Shown: positions 1 through 7,367 of the stretch, one piece after another
Position numbering within the stretch: the stretch's first letter is position 1
Layout of the letters: each line of letters opens with the position of its first letter
NCBI GenBank assembly: GCA_004555735.1
Contig: SFHH01000004.1
Coordinates: forward strand, 1-32,680
Origin: Acidaminococcus fermentans
GTDB taxonomy: Bacteria; Bacillota; Negativicutes; Acidaminococcales; Acidaminococcaceae
Length of the DNA stretch: 32,680 nt
Direction of reading: 5' to 3'
Notes under the pieces: model-generated
Databases searched by the model: none
Told to the model about the DNA's origin: nothing
Seen by the model: only the letters and a program-made list of their open reading frames with translations
Translations under genes and position numbers: made by a program

Positions 1-49
1 TAACGAAGAACTGGCCATTGCCCAAGATACCTTGAGACTGTGCAAATAA
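1..49 (+). CDS. ackA: acetate kinase, C-terminal end (partial)
   Basis: Only the last 15 codons and the TAA stop (47-49) are inside the window. They read NEELAIAQDTLRLCK. This matches the conserved C-terminus of acetate kinase (NEEL.IA.D..RL in the E. coli and Bacillus enzymes), which makes ATP and acetate from acetyl phosphate. Acetate kinase directly upstream of yceD-rpmF is a common order in Bacillota and supports the call. The identification rests on a short tail. No terminator hairpin is visible before the next promoter. Confidence 0.75.
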   Translation, partial: NEELAIAQDTLRLCK

Positions 50-67
50 GATAATCCGGGCTTTTGC

Positions 68-96
68 TTGACAAAGACCGCTTTCGTCGATATAAT
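68..96 (+). promoter_or_regulatory. consensus sigma-70/sigma-A promoter of yceD-rpmF
   Basis: TTGACA (68-73) and TATAAT (91-96) are separated by exactly 17 bp, a perfect match to the housekeeping consensus. Transcription should start near 102-104. That is only about 8-10 bases before the yceD ATG at 112, so the message would be nearly leaderless. Confidence 0.85.
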
Positions 97-111
97 GTAA
101 CGGTTGATAAT

Positions 112-615
112 ATGATTAAAATCAATGTAGCAGAAATCAAAAAGAGACTTGTAGGGTCAGAATCTTTCCAGTACGACCTTACTCCGGCTCAGCTCAGCCT
201 GACGCCGGAGGATGCGGACCTGGAAGGCCATATCCTGGTGGAAGGGGAACTTTCCAACGGGGGCGATGTGATCCTTCTCCAGGCCACTGAACAGTTCGTC
301 TGCCATGGCACCTGCGCCCGCTGCCTGAAAGATGTGCGGCTGGAGCTGAGGGCCCGGGTGGAAGAACGGTACTATCCAAAAGGCACAGAAGGACTGGAAG
401 AGGATGCCTTTACCTATCAGTTCGACGTGGTTGATGTTACGGATGCTTTGAGGGAGTCCCTGCTGCTGGCCATCCCGGCCAGAGTCCTGTGCAAACCGGA
501 CTGCAAGGGGATCTGTCCTGTCTGTGGGGCGGACCGCAACGTGACGGACTGTCACTGCGATACCCATTCCATAGACCCCAGGTTGGAGGCTCTTAAGGCG
601 TTGTTAGAGAAATAG
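112..615 (+). CDS. yceD: YceD/DUF177 family protein
   Basis: 167 residues. The family sits next to rpmF in most bacteria and has been linked to 23S rRNA accumulation and large-subunit assembly; its biochemical role is not settled. The N-terminus (MIKINVAEIKKR) is typical of the family. Cysteine pairs at C68/C71, C127/C131 and C135/C138 look like metal-binding knuckles. I chose ATG 112. The upstream in-frame TTG at 64 overlaps the -35 box and would lie upstream of the predicted transcription start. No Shine-Dalgarno is visible before 112, in keeping with a very short leader. rpmF follows 24 bases after the stop, so the two are probably co-transcribed. Confidence 0.85.
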   Translation: MIKINVAEIKKRLVGSESFQYDLTPAQLSLTPEDADLEGHILVEGELSNGGDVILLQATEQFVCHGTCARCLKDVRLELRARVEERYYPKGTEGLEEDAFTYQFDVVDVTDALRESLLLAIPARVLCKPDCKGICPVCGADRNVTDCHCDTHSIDPRLEALKALLEK

Positions 616-639
616 GTTGAGTTTAGGAGGTGTAATACA

Positions 640-822
640 ATGGCAGTACCAAAGAGAAAAATGTCTAAAGCTCGTCGGGATTCCCGCCGTGCCAATTGGA
701 AACTGGCTGCTCCTGGCTTGGTTGAATGCCCTCAATGCCACGAGCTGAAGCGCCCTCACCATGTATGCCCTGAATGCGGTTATTACGATGGTAAGGAAGT
801 CGTGAAAGAAGACGAAGAATAA
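640..822 (+). CDS. rpmF: 50S ribosomal protein L32
   Basis: 60 residues, the usual size for bL32. The basic N-terminus [18 protein letters not shown] is diagnostic. Four cysteines (C30, C33, C43, C46) form the zinc-ribbon version of the protein, so this is the zinc-dependent form. The strong Shine-Dalgarno AGGAGGTG (625-632) fits the ATG at 640. The gene is second in the yceD-rpmF unit and is followed by a rho-independent terminator. Unlike in many genomes, fapR-plsX does not follow directly: the transaldolase-family gene lies in between. Confidence 0.97.
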   Translation: MAVPKRKMSKARRDSRRANWKLAAPGLVECPQCHELKRPHHVCPECGYYDGKEVVKEDEE

Positions 823-850
823 GGCCTACCGGGCAACCGGAAAACCTTGG

Positions 851-886
851 AAAGGACACCGTCCCTGCGGGGGCGGTGTCCTTTTT
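851..886 (+). terminator. rho-independent terminator after rpmF
   Basis: AAAGGACACCG (851-861) pairs with CGGTGTCCTTT (874-884), a GC-rich loop lies between, and the T run continues to 886. It closes the yceD-rpmF unit. Confidence 0.9.
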
Positions 887-917
887 ATGCCCTCTTCCTA
901 AATCCTCCAAACTGGCT

Positions 918-923
918 TATAAT
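918..923 (+). promoter_or_regulatory. possible -10 box for the transaldolase gene
   Basis: A perfect TATAAT (918-923) lies 45 bases before the next ATG and after the rpmF terminator. The matching -35 region near 895-900 (TTCCTA) is weak, so this is tentative. Confidence 0.45.
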
Positions 924-967
924 GATAGGATGAAGTGATACTATCAATGTGAGGGGAGCAGCGGTTT

Positions 968-1624
968 ATGAAATTCTTTATCGATACAGCCAATCTGGAC
1001 GAGATCCGGGAAGCGGAAGCCATGGGGATCATCAGCGGGGTCACTACCAACCCGTCTCTGATCGCTAAAGAGGGCCGGGACTACGAAGAGACCCTTCGGG
1101 AAATCGCCCAGATCGTGGACGGACCCATTTCCGGGGAAGTCAAGGCCAGCACCACCCTGGCCCGGGATATGGTGATGGAAGGACGGGTCATCGCCCAGAT
1201 CCATCCCAATATGGTGGTGAAGATCCCTATGACTGAAGAAGGGCTGAAAGCTGTGAAGATCCTGTCTTCTGAAGGGATCAAGACCAATGTGACACTGGTG
1301 TTCTCTGCTACCCAGGCCATCCTGGCCGCTCGGGCCGGTGCCACCTATGTTTCTCCTTTCTTGGGGCGGTTGGATGATATTTCCATCGACGGCACCCGTC
1401 TCATCCGAGAGGTGATGGAAATCTTCCGTCTGTACCCGGATATCACCACCAAGGTGATCTGCGCTTCCATCCGGCATCCTATGCATGTGGTGGAATGTGC
1501 CAAAGTAGGGGCGGATATCGCCACGGTGCCCTATAAAGTGCTGATGCAGATGGTCCAGCATCCTCTGACCCGGACCGGGATCGAGAAATTCTGCCAGGAT
1601 TTCGAAGCGGTGTTCGGCCGGTAA
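968..1624 (+). CDS. fsa: transaldolase / fructose-6-phosphate aldolase family protein
   Basis: 218 residues, the length of the short TalC/FSA class, which forms a single TIM barrel. It would transfer dihydroxyacetone units in the non-oxidative pentose phosphate pathway or cleave fructose 6-phosphate. D6 lies in the opening strand ([12 protein letters not shown]), the [13 protein letters not shown] segment is present, and the Schiff-base lysine is K85 in [10 protein letters not shown]. Sequence inspection cannot separate transaldolase from aldolase activity; most Bacillota members act as transaldolases. The Shine-Dalgarno GAGGGGAG (951-958) supports ATG 968. The gene seems monocistronic. No clear terminator hairpin follows, and the fapR promoter starts about 47 bases later. 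Confidence 0.9.
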   Translation: MKFFIDTANLDEIREAEAMGIISGVTTNPSLIAKEGRDYEETLREIAQIVDGPISGEVKASTTLARDMVMEGRVIAQIHPNMVVKIPMTEEGLKAVKILSSEGIKTNVTLVFSATQAILAARAGATYVSPFLGRLDDISIDGTRLIREVMEIFRLYPDITTKVICASIRHPMHVVECAKVGADIATVPYKVLMQMVQHPLTRTGIEKFCQDFEAVFGR

Positions 1625-1670
1625 TCTATGAACAAGCTGTAAAATCTGGAACAGACTGCTCGGTCAAGTC

Positions 1671-1698
1671 TTGTTTTTTACCCTGACTCTGGTATAAT
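1671..1698 (+). promoter_or_regulatory. promoter of the fapR-plsX-fab operon
   Basis: A perfect TATAAT (1693-1698) is preceded by TTGTTT (1671-1676) with a 16-bp spacer. The expected start is near 1705, just upstream of the FapR box, so bound FapR would overlap the initially transcribed region. Confidence 0.7.
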
Positions 1699-1709
1699 GG
1701 ACTCTAGTG

Positions 1710-1727
1710 TTATGACTAGGTACTAAA
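1710..1727 (+). promoter_or_regulatory. FapR operator
   Basis: TTATGACTAGGTACTAA (1710-1726) is, read on the other strand, TTAGTACCTAGTCATAA. It differs at one of 17 positions from the FapR consensus as I remember it from Bacillus (TTAGTACCTAGTCTTAA). It lies about 5-22 bases after the predicted start and 14 bases before fapR. This points to autoregulation and malonyl-CoA-responsive control of the whole cluster. Confidence 0.9.
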
Positions 1728-1740
1728 AGTAGGTGGTAGG

Positions 1741-2331
1741 ATGGGTTCTGTGGGACAGAAAAAGGCGAGACAGCAGCGCCTGCAGCAGCTGCTGGCCAGG
1801 AATCCGTTTTTAACCGACGAGCATCTGGCCGAAACTTTTCAGGTGAGCATCCAGACGGTACGGCTGGATCGGCTGGCACTGGGGATCCCTGAACTCCGGG
1901 AACGGACCCGCCATATGGCGGAGGATGCCCAGGAAAAGCTGAAAGCTATCACCAGTGAGGACATCGTCGGGGAACTGATCGACCTGGAAATCGGGGTCAG
2001 CGGCATCTCCATGATGACGGTGGACCGGGAAATGGTGCTGCAGAAGACCGGCGTCTGCCGGGGACAGTATATGTTTGCCCAGGCCAATTCCCTGGCTCTG
2101 GCGGTGATCGACGCTCCGGCAGCCCTTACCGGTGTGGCCAATGTGAAGTACAAGATCCCTGTGACCGTGGGGGCCATCTTGGTGGCACGAGCCGAGGTGG
2201 TCCGGAAGCAGGAAGATAAATATACCATTTGGGTGAAGATCAGGAACAATCACCGGGAAGTGTTCCGTGCCAAATTCCTGATCGTAGCCATTCCGGAACA
2301 AAGGAGCCAAGAAGATGAAAATCGCAGTTGA
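1741..2331 (+). CDS. fapR: FapR, malonyl-CoA-responsive repressor of lipid synthesis
   Basis: 196 residues, close to Bacillus FapR. An N-terminal DeoR-like helix-turn-helix (about residues 14-50, with the recognition segment around FQVSIQTVRLDRLALGIPE) joins through a linker helix to a hot-dog domain (about 75-190) that binds malonyl-CoA in known FapR proteins. In the apo form FapR represses fatty-acid and phospholipid genes; malonyl-CoA releases it. A near-consensus operator lies just upstream, so the gene probably represses itself and the downstream plsX-fab genes. The AGGTGG segment (1731-1736) precedes ATG 1741 closely. The 3' end overlaps plsX by 17 bases. Confidence 0.95.
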   Translation: MGSVGQKKARQQRLQQLLARNPFLTDEHLAETFQVSIQTVRLDRLALGIPELRERTRHMAEDAQEKLKAITSEDIVGELIDLEIGVSGISMMTVDREMVLQKTGVCRGQYMFAQANSLALAVIDAPAALTGVANVKYKIPVTVGAILVARAEVVRKQEDKYTIWVKIRNNHREVFRAKFLIVAIPEQRSQEDENRS

Positions 2332-3331
2332 CGTAATGGGAACGGACTATGGCCCTGGAGAGATCATCAAAGGGGTACTTCAGGCCGTGGACGAATATGG
2401 CTGCGACGTGGTACTGGTGGGGGACCAGGATGTGATCCGTCAGGAACTGGCCAGAGAGAACCAGGCTGAGAATCCCCATGTAACCATCCATCATGCCAGC
2501 CAGGTCATTGAAATGAAGGACCATCCGGGGATCAGTGTGAAGAAAAAGCGGGACGCCTCCATCGTGGTGGCCACCCAGCTGCTCCACGAAAAGGAATGTG
2601 ATGCATTGGTCTCTTCTGGCAGCACGGGTGCCGCGGTGGCTTCTGCCCTGTTCGGCCTGGGCCGGATCCGGGGCATCGAACGGCCGGCCATCGCTACCGT
2701 GATCCCCAATGTGAAAGGGGCTACGGTGCTAGTGGATTCTGGGGCCAAGGTGGATGCAAAACCGGAACAGCTGGTCCAGAATGCCATCATGGGGTCCATC
2801 TATGCGGAACTCCAGCTGGGGATCCCCCAGCCTCGGGTGGGCCTCCTGAACATCGGAGAAGAGGAGACCAAGGGCAATGAACAGTGCCTGGCCACCTACC
2901 CCCTGCTGAAGCAGGATCCCCATATCCATTTCATCGGCAATGTGGAAGGCCGGGATATCAACAAGGGCACCGTGGATGTGGTGGTCTGCGACGGGTTCGT
3001 GGGCAATGTGGTCTTAAAGACCATGGAAGGCCTGGCCACCGCGGTGATGGAGATCCTGAAAAAGACCCTGATGGAAAGCGGCATTTTTGCCAAACTGGGG
3101 GCCCTGCTCATGAAGCCGGCTCTCCTGCGGATGAAAAAACAGATGGACGCTTCGGAATACGGGGGTGCCCTCCTGATGGGGGTCCGGGCTCCTTTCATCA
3201 TCTGCCACGGCAGTTCCAAGGCCAAAGCCATCAAGAATGCTGTACGGGTGGCCATCGAGCTGACCCAGAAAGATGTGGTGGGGCGGATCCGCCAGGAAAT
3301 CATGCACGACGAAGAAAGTGGTGAATTATAA
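2315..3331 (+). CDS. plsX: phosphate acyltransferase PlsX
   Basis: 338 residues, the normal length. PlsX turns acyl-ACP into acyl phosphate, the donor for PlsY in glycerol-3-phosphate acylation, and so links fatty-acid to phospholipid synthesis at the membrane surface. The N-terminus MKIAVDVMGTDYGP corresponds to the family's MGGD..P motif with one Gly replaced by Thr. Other typical segments are SSGSTGAAVASALF and CDGFVGNVVLKTMEG. ATG 2315 lies inside the end of fapR, with Shine-Dalgarno AAGGAG (2301-2306). This suggests translational coupling. Its TAA is followed directly by the fabH ATG. Confidence 0.97.
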   Translation: MKIAVDVMGTDYGPGEIIKGVLQAVDEYGCDVVLVGDQDVIRQELARENQAENPHVTIHHASQVIEMKDHPGISVKKKRDASIVVATQLLHEKECDALVSSGSTGAAVASALFGLGRIRGIERPAIATVIPNVKGATVLVDSGAKVDAKPEQLVQNAIMGSIYAELQLGIPQPRVGLLNIGEEETKGNEQCLATYPLLKQDPHIHFIGNVEGRDINKGTVDVVVCDGFVGNVVLKTMEGLATAVMEILKKTLMESGIFAKLGALLMKPALLRMKKQMDASEYGGALLMGVRAPFIICHGSSKAKAIKNAVRVAIELTQKDVVGRIRQEIMHDEESGEL

Positions 3332-4342
3332 ATGACGAAACCTGCAGTAGGCTTTCTGGGCATGGGCTATTACGTGCCGGAGAAAGTACTGACCAATTTT
3401 GATCTGGAAAAAATGGTAGATACCAGCGACCAGTGGATCGTGGAACGGACCGGGATCCGGGAACGGCATATCGCCGCTCCGGACCAGGCTACCTCCGATC
3501 TGGCGTACATCGCCGCCCAGCGGGCTCTGGAAGACGCTGGGCTCACGGCGGAGGACATCGACCTGATCGTGGTGGGCACGGAATCCCCGGATATGAAATT
3601 CCCCTCCGTGGCCTGCATCCTCCAGGATAAACTGGGAGCTTCCCATGCGGCGGCTTTCGACCTGGCGGCGGGCTGTTCCGGCTTTGTCTATGCCTGCGGC
3701 ATCGCTAGCCAGACCATTGCCAGCGGACTGTACAAGCACGTCCTGGTGGTGGGAGCGGAAACCCTGTCCCGGATCCTCAACTGGAAGGACCGGAACACCT
3801 GTATCCTGTTCGGGGACGGTGCAGGTGCCGCCGTGCTGGGACCGGTGGAAGAAGGGTATGGCATCTTGTCCGTCGACCTGGGGGCCAACGGGGCCGGGGG
3901 CCAATACCTGACCATGCCTGCCGGGGGCTCCCGGAAGCCTGCCAGCGAAGAGACCGTGGCCAACCACGAACACTGCATCCACATGGTGGGCAAGGAAGTG
4001 TTCAAGTTCGCGGTGAAGGTCATGGGCCACAGCGCTCTGGCCGCCCTGGAAAAAGCCGGCATGGGCAAGGAAGACATCGATCTCCTGATCCCCCACCAGG
4101 CTAACCAGCGGATCATCGATTCTGCCGCCAAACGGCTGAAGCTGTCCACGGATAAGATCTTCGTGAACCTGGAGAAATATGCCAATACGTCCGGCGCATC
4201 CATTCCTATCGCCCTTTGCCAGGCACGGGATGCAGGCCGGCTGCATAAAGGAGAGAACGTGGTGATGGTGGGCTTCGGTGCCGGCCTCACCTATGGTTCC
4301 CTGGTAGTGAAATGGCAAAAAGATGAGGAGGCCAGAGGATGA
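3332..4342 (+). CDS. fabH: 3-oxoacyl-ACP synthase III
   Basis: 336 residues. FabH starts fatty-acid synthesis by condensing an acyl-CoA primer with malonyl-ACP. The Cys-His-Asn triad is visible: C115 in DLAAGCSGF, H255 in LIPHQAN and N285 in YANTSGAS. The WIVERTGIRERH segment is also typical. The start codon abuts the plsX stop with no spacer and only a weak purine-rich site before it, so coupling to plsX is likely. The end overlaps fabD in an ATGA. Whether the primer is acetyl-CoA or a branched acyl-CoA cannot be read from the sequence. Confidence 0.97.
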   Translation: MTKPAVGFLGMGYYVPEKVLTNFDLEKMVDTSDQWIVERTGIRERHIAAPDQATSDLAYIAAQRALEDAGLTAEDIDLIVVGTESPDMKFPSVACILQDKLGASHAAAFDLAAGCSGFVYACGIASQTIASGLYKHVLVVGAETLSRILNWKDRNTCILFGDGAGAAVLGPVEEGYGILSVDLGANGAGGQYLTMPAGGSRKPASEETVANHEHCIHMVGKEVFKFAVKVMGHSALAALEKAGMGKEDIDLLIPHQANQRIIDSAAKRLKLSTDKIFVNLEKYANTSGASIPIALCQARDAGRLHKGENVVMVGFGAGLTYGSLVVKWQKDEEARG

Positions 4343-5286
4343 GTAAAATCGCTTTTGTGTTCCCGGGACAGGGGTCCCAATCCGTAGGCATGATGAAGGA
4401 ACTGTACGACAATTATGCCTGCGTCCGTGAAGTATTCAAAGAAGCTGACGAAGCCCTGGGCTTTTCCATGACGGACCTGTGCTTCAAAGGACCGGAAGAC
4501 CAGCTGCGGCTGACTTACAACACCCAGCCCGCCATCCTGACCTGCAGCATTGCTGCCATGAAGGTGTTGAACGAAAACGGGGTGTTCCCGGATGTGGCCG
4601 CCGGTCACAGCTTGGGAGAATATTCTGCCCTGGTATGCGCCGGGTCCCTGAAGTTCGCGGACGCCGTCCGCACCGTGCGGAAACGGGGCCAGTTCATGCA
4701 GGAAGCCGTTCCTGTGGGCCAGGGGGCCATGGCGGCCATCATCGCCCTGGATACCGCTAAGATCCGGGAAATCTGCGCCCAGATCCAGGAAAAACGGGGG
4801 GAAGCTGTCCAGCCGGTGAACTTCAACTGCCCGGGCCAGGTGGTCATCGCCGGTGCCACGGAAGCGGTGAAGGAAGCCTGTGATGCCCTGAAAGCTGCCG
4901 GTGCCAAGCGGGCCATCCTGCTGCCGGTGAGCGCACCCTTCCACAGCACCTTGATGCAGCCTGCTGCTGATCGGCTGAAGGAAGTGCTGGACGGGATCGA
5001 AGTGGCGGATGCCCAGATCCCGGTGATCGCCAATGTCACGGCCCGTCCGGAACAGAAGGGGGACGAAATCCGTCAGGTCCTGGTGAAACAGGCTGCCAGC
5101 CCGGTGCTCTGGGAAGACAGTGTCCGGTACATGATGGATAATGGCGTAGATACCTTCATCGAAGTGGGTCCGGGGAAAGTCCTTACCGGATTCGTGAAAA
5201 AGATCGACCGGTCCTTTGCCGGCCAGAATGTGGAAGACCTGGCTAGTTTGGAAAAAACCCTTGCTTATTTAAAGGAGGTCAGATAA
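4339..5286 (+). CDS. fabD: malonyl-CoA:ACP transacylase
   Basis: 315 residues. FabD loads malonate from CoA onto ACP. The N-terminal FVFPGQGSQ motif, the nucleophile S91 in [10 protein letters not shown], the conserved R116 and the catalytic H202 in SAPFHSTLM are all present. It begins inside the fabH stop (ATGA overlap at 4339-4342), with GAGGAG (4325-4330) as ribosome-binding site. Confidence 0.97.
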   Translation: MSKIAFVFPGQGSQSVGMMKELYDNYACVREVFKEADEALGFSMTDLCFKGPEDQLRLTYNTQPAILTCSIAAMKVLNENGVFPDVAAGHSLGEYSALVCAGSLKFADAVRTVRKRGQFMQEAVPVGQGAMAAIIALDTAKIREICAQIQEKRGEAVQPVNFNCPGQVVIAGATEAVKEACDALKAAGAKRAILLPVSAPFHSTLMQPAADRLKEVLDGIEVADAQIPVIANVTARPEQKGDEIRQVLVKQAASPVLWEDSVRYMMDNGVDTFIEVGPGKVLTGFVKKIDRSFAGQNVEDLASLEKTLAYLKEVR

Positions 5287-5287
5287 A

Positions 5288-6031
5288 ATGACTTTAACCG
5301 GTAAAGTCGCACTGGTGACTGGCGGTTCCCGGGGCATCGGCCGGGCCATTGCCCTGACCCTTGCTGCCCACGGGGCAGATGTAGCCATCAACTATGCCGG
5401 GAATACGGCTGCGGCAGAAGAAGTCAAGGCTGCCATCGAAGCCATGGGCCGGAAGGCCCTCCTGGTCCAGGGCAGTGTGGCCGAAACGGACGGAGTCCAG
5501 GCCATCGTGAACCAGGTAGTGAAAGAACTGGGCCGTCTGGATATCCTGATCAATAACGCAGGGATCACCCGGGACGGGCTCCTGATGCGCATGAAGGAAG
5601 CGGATTGGGATGCTGTCATGGAAACCAATCTGAAGGGTGTGTATAATTGTTCCAAGGCCGTGATGCGGACCATGATGAAGCAGAAAAGCGGCCGGATCGT
5701 GAATATGGCGTCCGTGGTGGGCGAGATGGGCAATGCCGGCCAGGCCAATTATGCGGCTGCTAAGGCTGGCGTCATCGGGTTCACCAAGAGCCTGGCCAAG
5801 GAAGTGGCTTCTCGGGGCATTACCGTCAATGCGGTGGCTCCCGGGTTCATCGCCACGGATATGACTAGTGTCCTGACGGACGAACAGAAGGCAGAAATGG
5901 CACGGACCATCCCTCTGGGACGGGCAGGCCAGCCTCAGGATGTTGCCAATGCAGTTTTATTCCTCGTGTCCGAGGAGGCTGCTTATATAACCGGCCAGGT
6001 TTTAAATGTGGACGGGGGCATGGTAATGTAG
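5288..6031 (+). CDS. fabG: 3-oxoacyl-ACP reductase
   Basis: 247 residues, an SDR-fold NADPH-dependent reductase for the first reduction of the elongation cycle. The Rossmann motif TGGSRGIGR (11-19), N114, S142, Y155 and K159 make up the complete active site, and [10 protein letters not shown] is typical of FabG. The excellent Shine-Dalgarno AAAGGAGG (5271-5278) lies inside the last codons of fabD, one base separates the genes, and ATG 5288 is clear. Confidence 0.97.
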   Translation: MTLTGKVALVTGGSRGIGRAIALTLAAHGADVAINYAGNTAAAEEVKAAIEAMGRKALLVQGSVAETDGVQAIVNQVVKELGRLDILINNAGITRDGLLMRMKEADWDAVMETNLKGVYNCSKAVMRTMMKQKSGRIVNMASVVGEMGNAGQANYAAAKAGVIGFTKSLAKEVASRGITVNAVAPGFIATDMTSVLTDEQKAEMARTIPLGRAGQPQDVANAVLFLVSEEAAYITGQVLNVDGGMVM

Positions 6032-6071
6032 TATCATTATATGTTAGAGGATTGGAAGGAGGTGAAACGGA

Positions 6072-6314
6072 ATGAGCGAAAAAGACACTTTTGAAAAAGT
6101 AAAGGCTATCACCGTTGACCAGCTGAGCGTTGCTCCGGAAGACGTAAAGATGGACTCTACTTTTATCGATGACTTGGGAGCTGATTCTCTGGACATTGTG
6201 GAACTGATCATGGCTTTCGAAGAGGAATTCAACACTGAAATCCCCGATGATGTGGCTGAAAAGATCCGCACTGTGAGAGACGCAGTCGAACTGTTGGATA
6301 AAGAAGGCAAATAA
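6072..6314 (+). CDS. acpP: acyl carrier protein
   Basis: 80 residues, acidic, with the phosphopantetheine site S39 in [10 protein letters not shown]. It carries the growing acyl chain for all the Fab enzymes here and for PlsX. The near-perfect Shine-Dalgarno GGAAGGAGGTGA (6055-6066) predicts strong translation, in line with ACP being needed in excess over the enzymes. A 14-bp RNA stem just downstream may protect or partly terminate the upstream message. Confidence 0.98.
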   Translation: MSEKDTFEKVKAITVDQLSVAPEDVKMDSTFIDDLGADSLDIVELIMAFEEEFNTEIPDDVAEKIRTVRDAVELLDKEGK

Positions 6315-6330
6315 TAGCATCCCATTATTT

Positions 6331-6361
6331 TCGGAAGGTCCCTGTTCCAGGGGCTTTCCGA
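6331..6361 (+). terminator. stem-loop between acpP and fabK, possible attenuator
   Basis: TCGGAAGGTCCCTG (6331-6344) pairs with CAGGGGCTTTCCGA (6348-6361) over 14 positions, including two G-U pairs, around a TTC loop. The sequence after it is AACTTTATCC, not a clean T run. It looks more like a partial terminator or an mRNA-stabilising stem than a full stop. Confidence 0.6.
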
Positions 6362-6402
6362 ACTTTATCCATGATCTTTTGATCTGAAATGGGGGATTTT
6401 TG

Positions 6403-7356
6403 TTGAAAGTGCCAGTGCTGAAGATTGGTGAAAAAGTAGCAACTATACCTATCGTCCAAGGCGGTATGGCTATACGCTTGTCCACGGCGCGTTTGGCAGC
6501 TTCAGTGGCCAATGAAGGCGGTGTGGGTCTGATCGCTGCTTCTGGTCTGCCCTTCGATGAGCTGCGTAAGGAAATCCGTCTTGCCCGGAAATTATCCAAC
6601 GGCAAGGGGATGATCGGCATCAATGCCATGGTAGCCGCCCGGGAATTCAAGGGCCTCATTACGACTGCGGCCCAGGAAAAAGTCGATTTGATTGTGGCCG
6701 GGGCTGGCTTTTCCAGAGATATGTTTTCTGTCGGCAAGGAATACAATGTTCCTATCGTGCCGATAGTATCCTATGCCAAACTGGCAAAAATCGCGGAACG
6801 GCTCGGTGCTTCTGCTGTTGTGGTGGAAGGGACCGAAGCAGGGGGCCATTTGGGGACCCAGCGTTCCATTAAAGATATCCTGCCGGAAATCCTTTCGGTG
6901 GTGAAGATCCCCGTTATTGCTGCTGGCGGCGCTGTCACCGGCAAAGATGCGGCGGAATTACTGAAGATGGGTGCCAGTGGCGTCCAGATGGGCAGCCGAT
7001 TCGCTGCCAGTGAGGAATCCAATGGATCTCCTTTCTTAAAACAATTTTATTTGAAAATGACCCAAGATGACGTGGTTCAGATAGATAGCCCGGTAGGGTT
7101 CAAAGGCCGTGCTGTACTGACTCCTTTTTCCAAAGCGGTGCTGGAGGGACATCCTCTCAAACCCACCACCTGCGACAGCTGCCTGAAGCATTGCTCCCGC
7201 AGCTTCTGTATCATCCGGGCTCTGACCCGGGCCCAGCAGGGGGACTTGGAGACGGGACTGGTCTTTACCGGGGCCAATATGTGGAAAATCAAAGAAATCC
7301 TTCCGGTTCATGAAATCTTTAGACGAATCAAGGAAGATTTGGACAATATTAAGTAG
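6403..7356 (+). CDS. fabK: FabK-like enoyl-ACP reductase / nitronate monooxygenase-family flavoprotein
   Basis: 317 residues from the TTG at 6403. The protein is an FMN TIM barrel: PIVQGGMAIRLS near the N-terminus, the EGTEAGGHLG segment with H149 (position of the FabK catalytic His), IPVIAAGGAVTGKD and GVQMGSRFAASEES for phosphate and flavin binding. Its place between acpP and fabF, with no other enoyl reductase in the cluster, makes FabK the likely role. It differs from streptococcal FabK by a C-terminal cluster C257-x2-C260-x3-C264-x4-C269, as in flavin oxidoreductases usually annotated as nitronate monooxygenase. Two TTG codons are adjacent (6400 and 6403). I prefer 6403, which leaves 7 bases after GGGGG (6391-6395). 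The family is secure; the substrate is inferred from context. Confidence 0.8.
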   Translation: MKVPVLKIGEKVATIPIVQGGMAIRLSTARLAASVANEGGVGLIAASGLPFDELRKEIRLARKLSNGKGMIGINAMVAAREFKGLITTAAQEKVDLIVAGAGFSRDMFSVGKEYNVPIVPIVSYAKLAKIAERLGASAVVVEGTEAGGHLGTQRSIKDILPEILSVVKIPVIAAGGAVTGKDAAELLKMGASGVQMGSRFAASEESNGSPFLKQFYLKMTQDDVVQIDSPVGFKGRAVLTPFSKAVLEGHPLKPTTCDSCLKHCSRSFCIIRALTRAQQGDLETGLVFTGANMWKIKEILPVHEIFRRIKEDLDNIK

Positions 7357-7367
7357 AGGTGATCCTT

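Noticed and set aside
64-111. TTG start for yceD at 64
   Set aside because: It overlaps the -35 box and would be upstream of the predicted transcript start; the family N-terminus begins at 112.
1625-1670. Terminator after the transaldolase gene
   Set aside because: No hairpin with a T run is visible; the TTGTTTTTTA stretch is better read as part of the fapR promoter.
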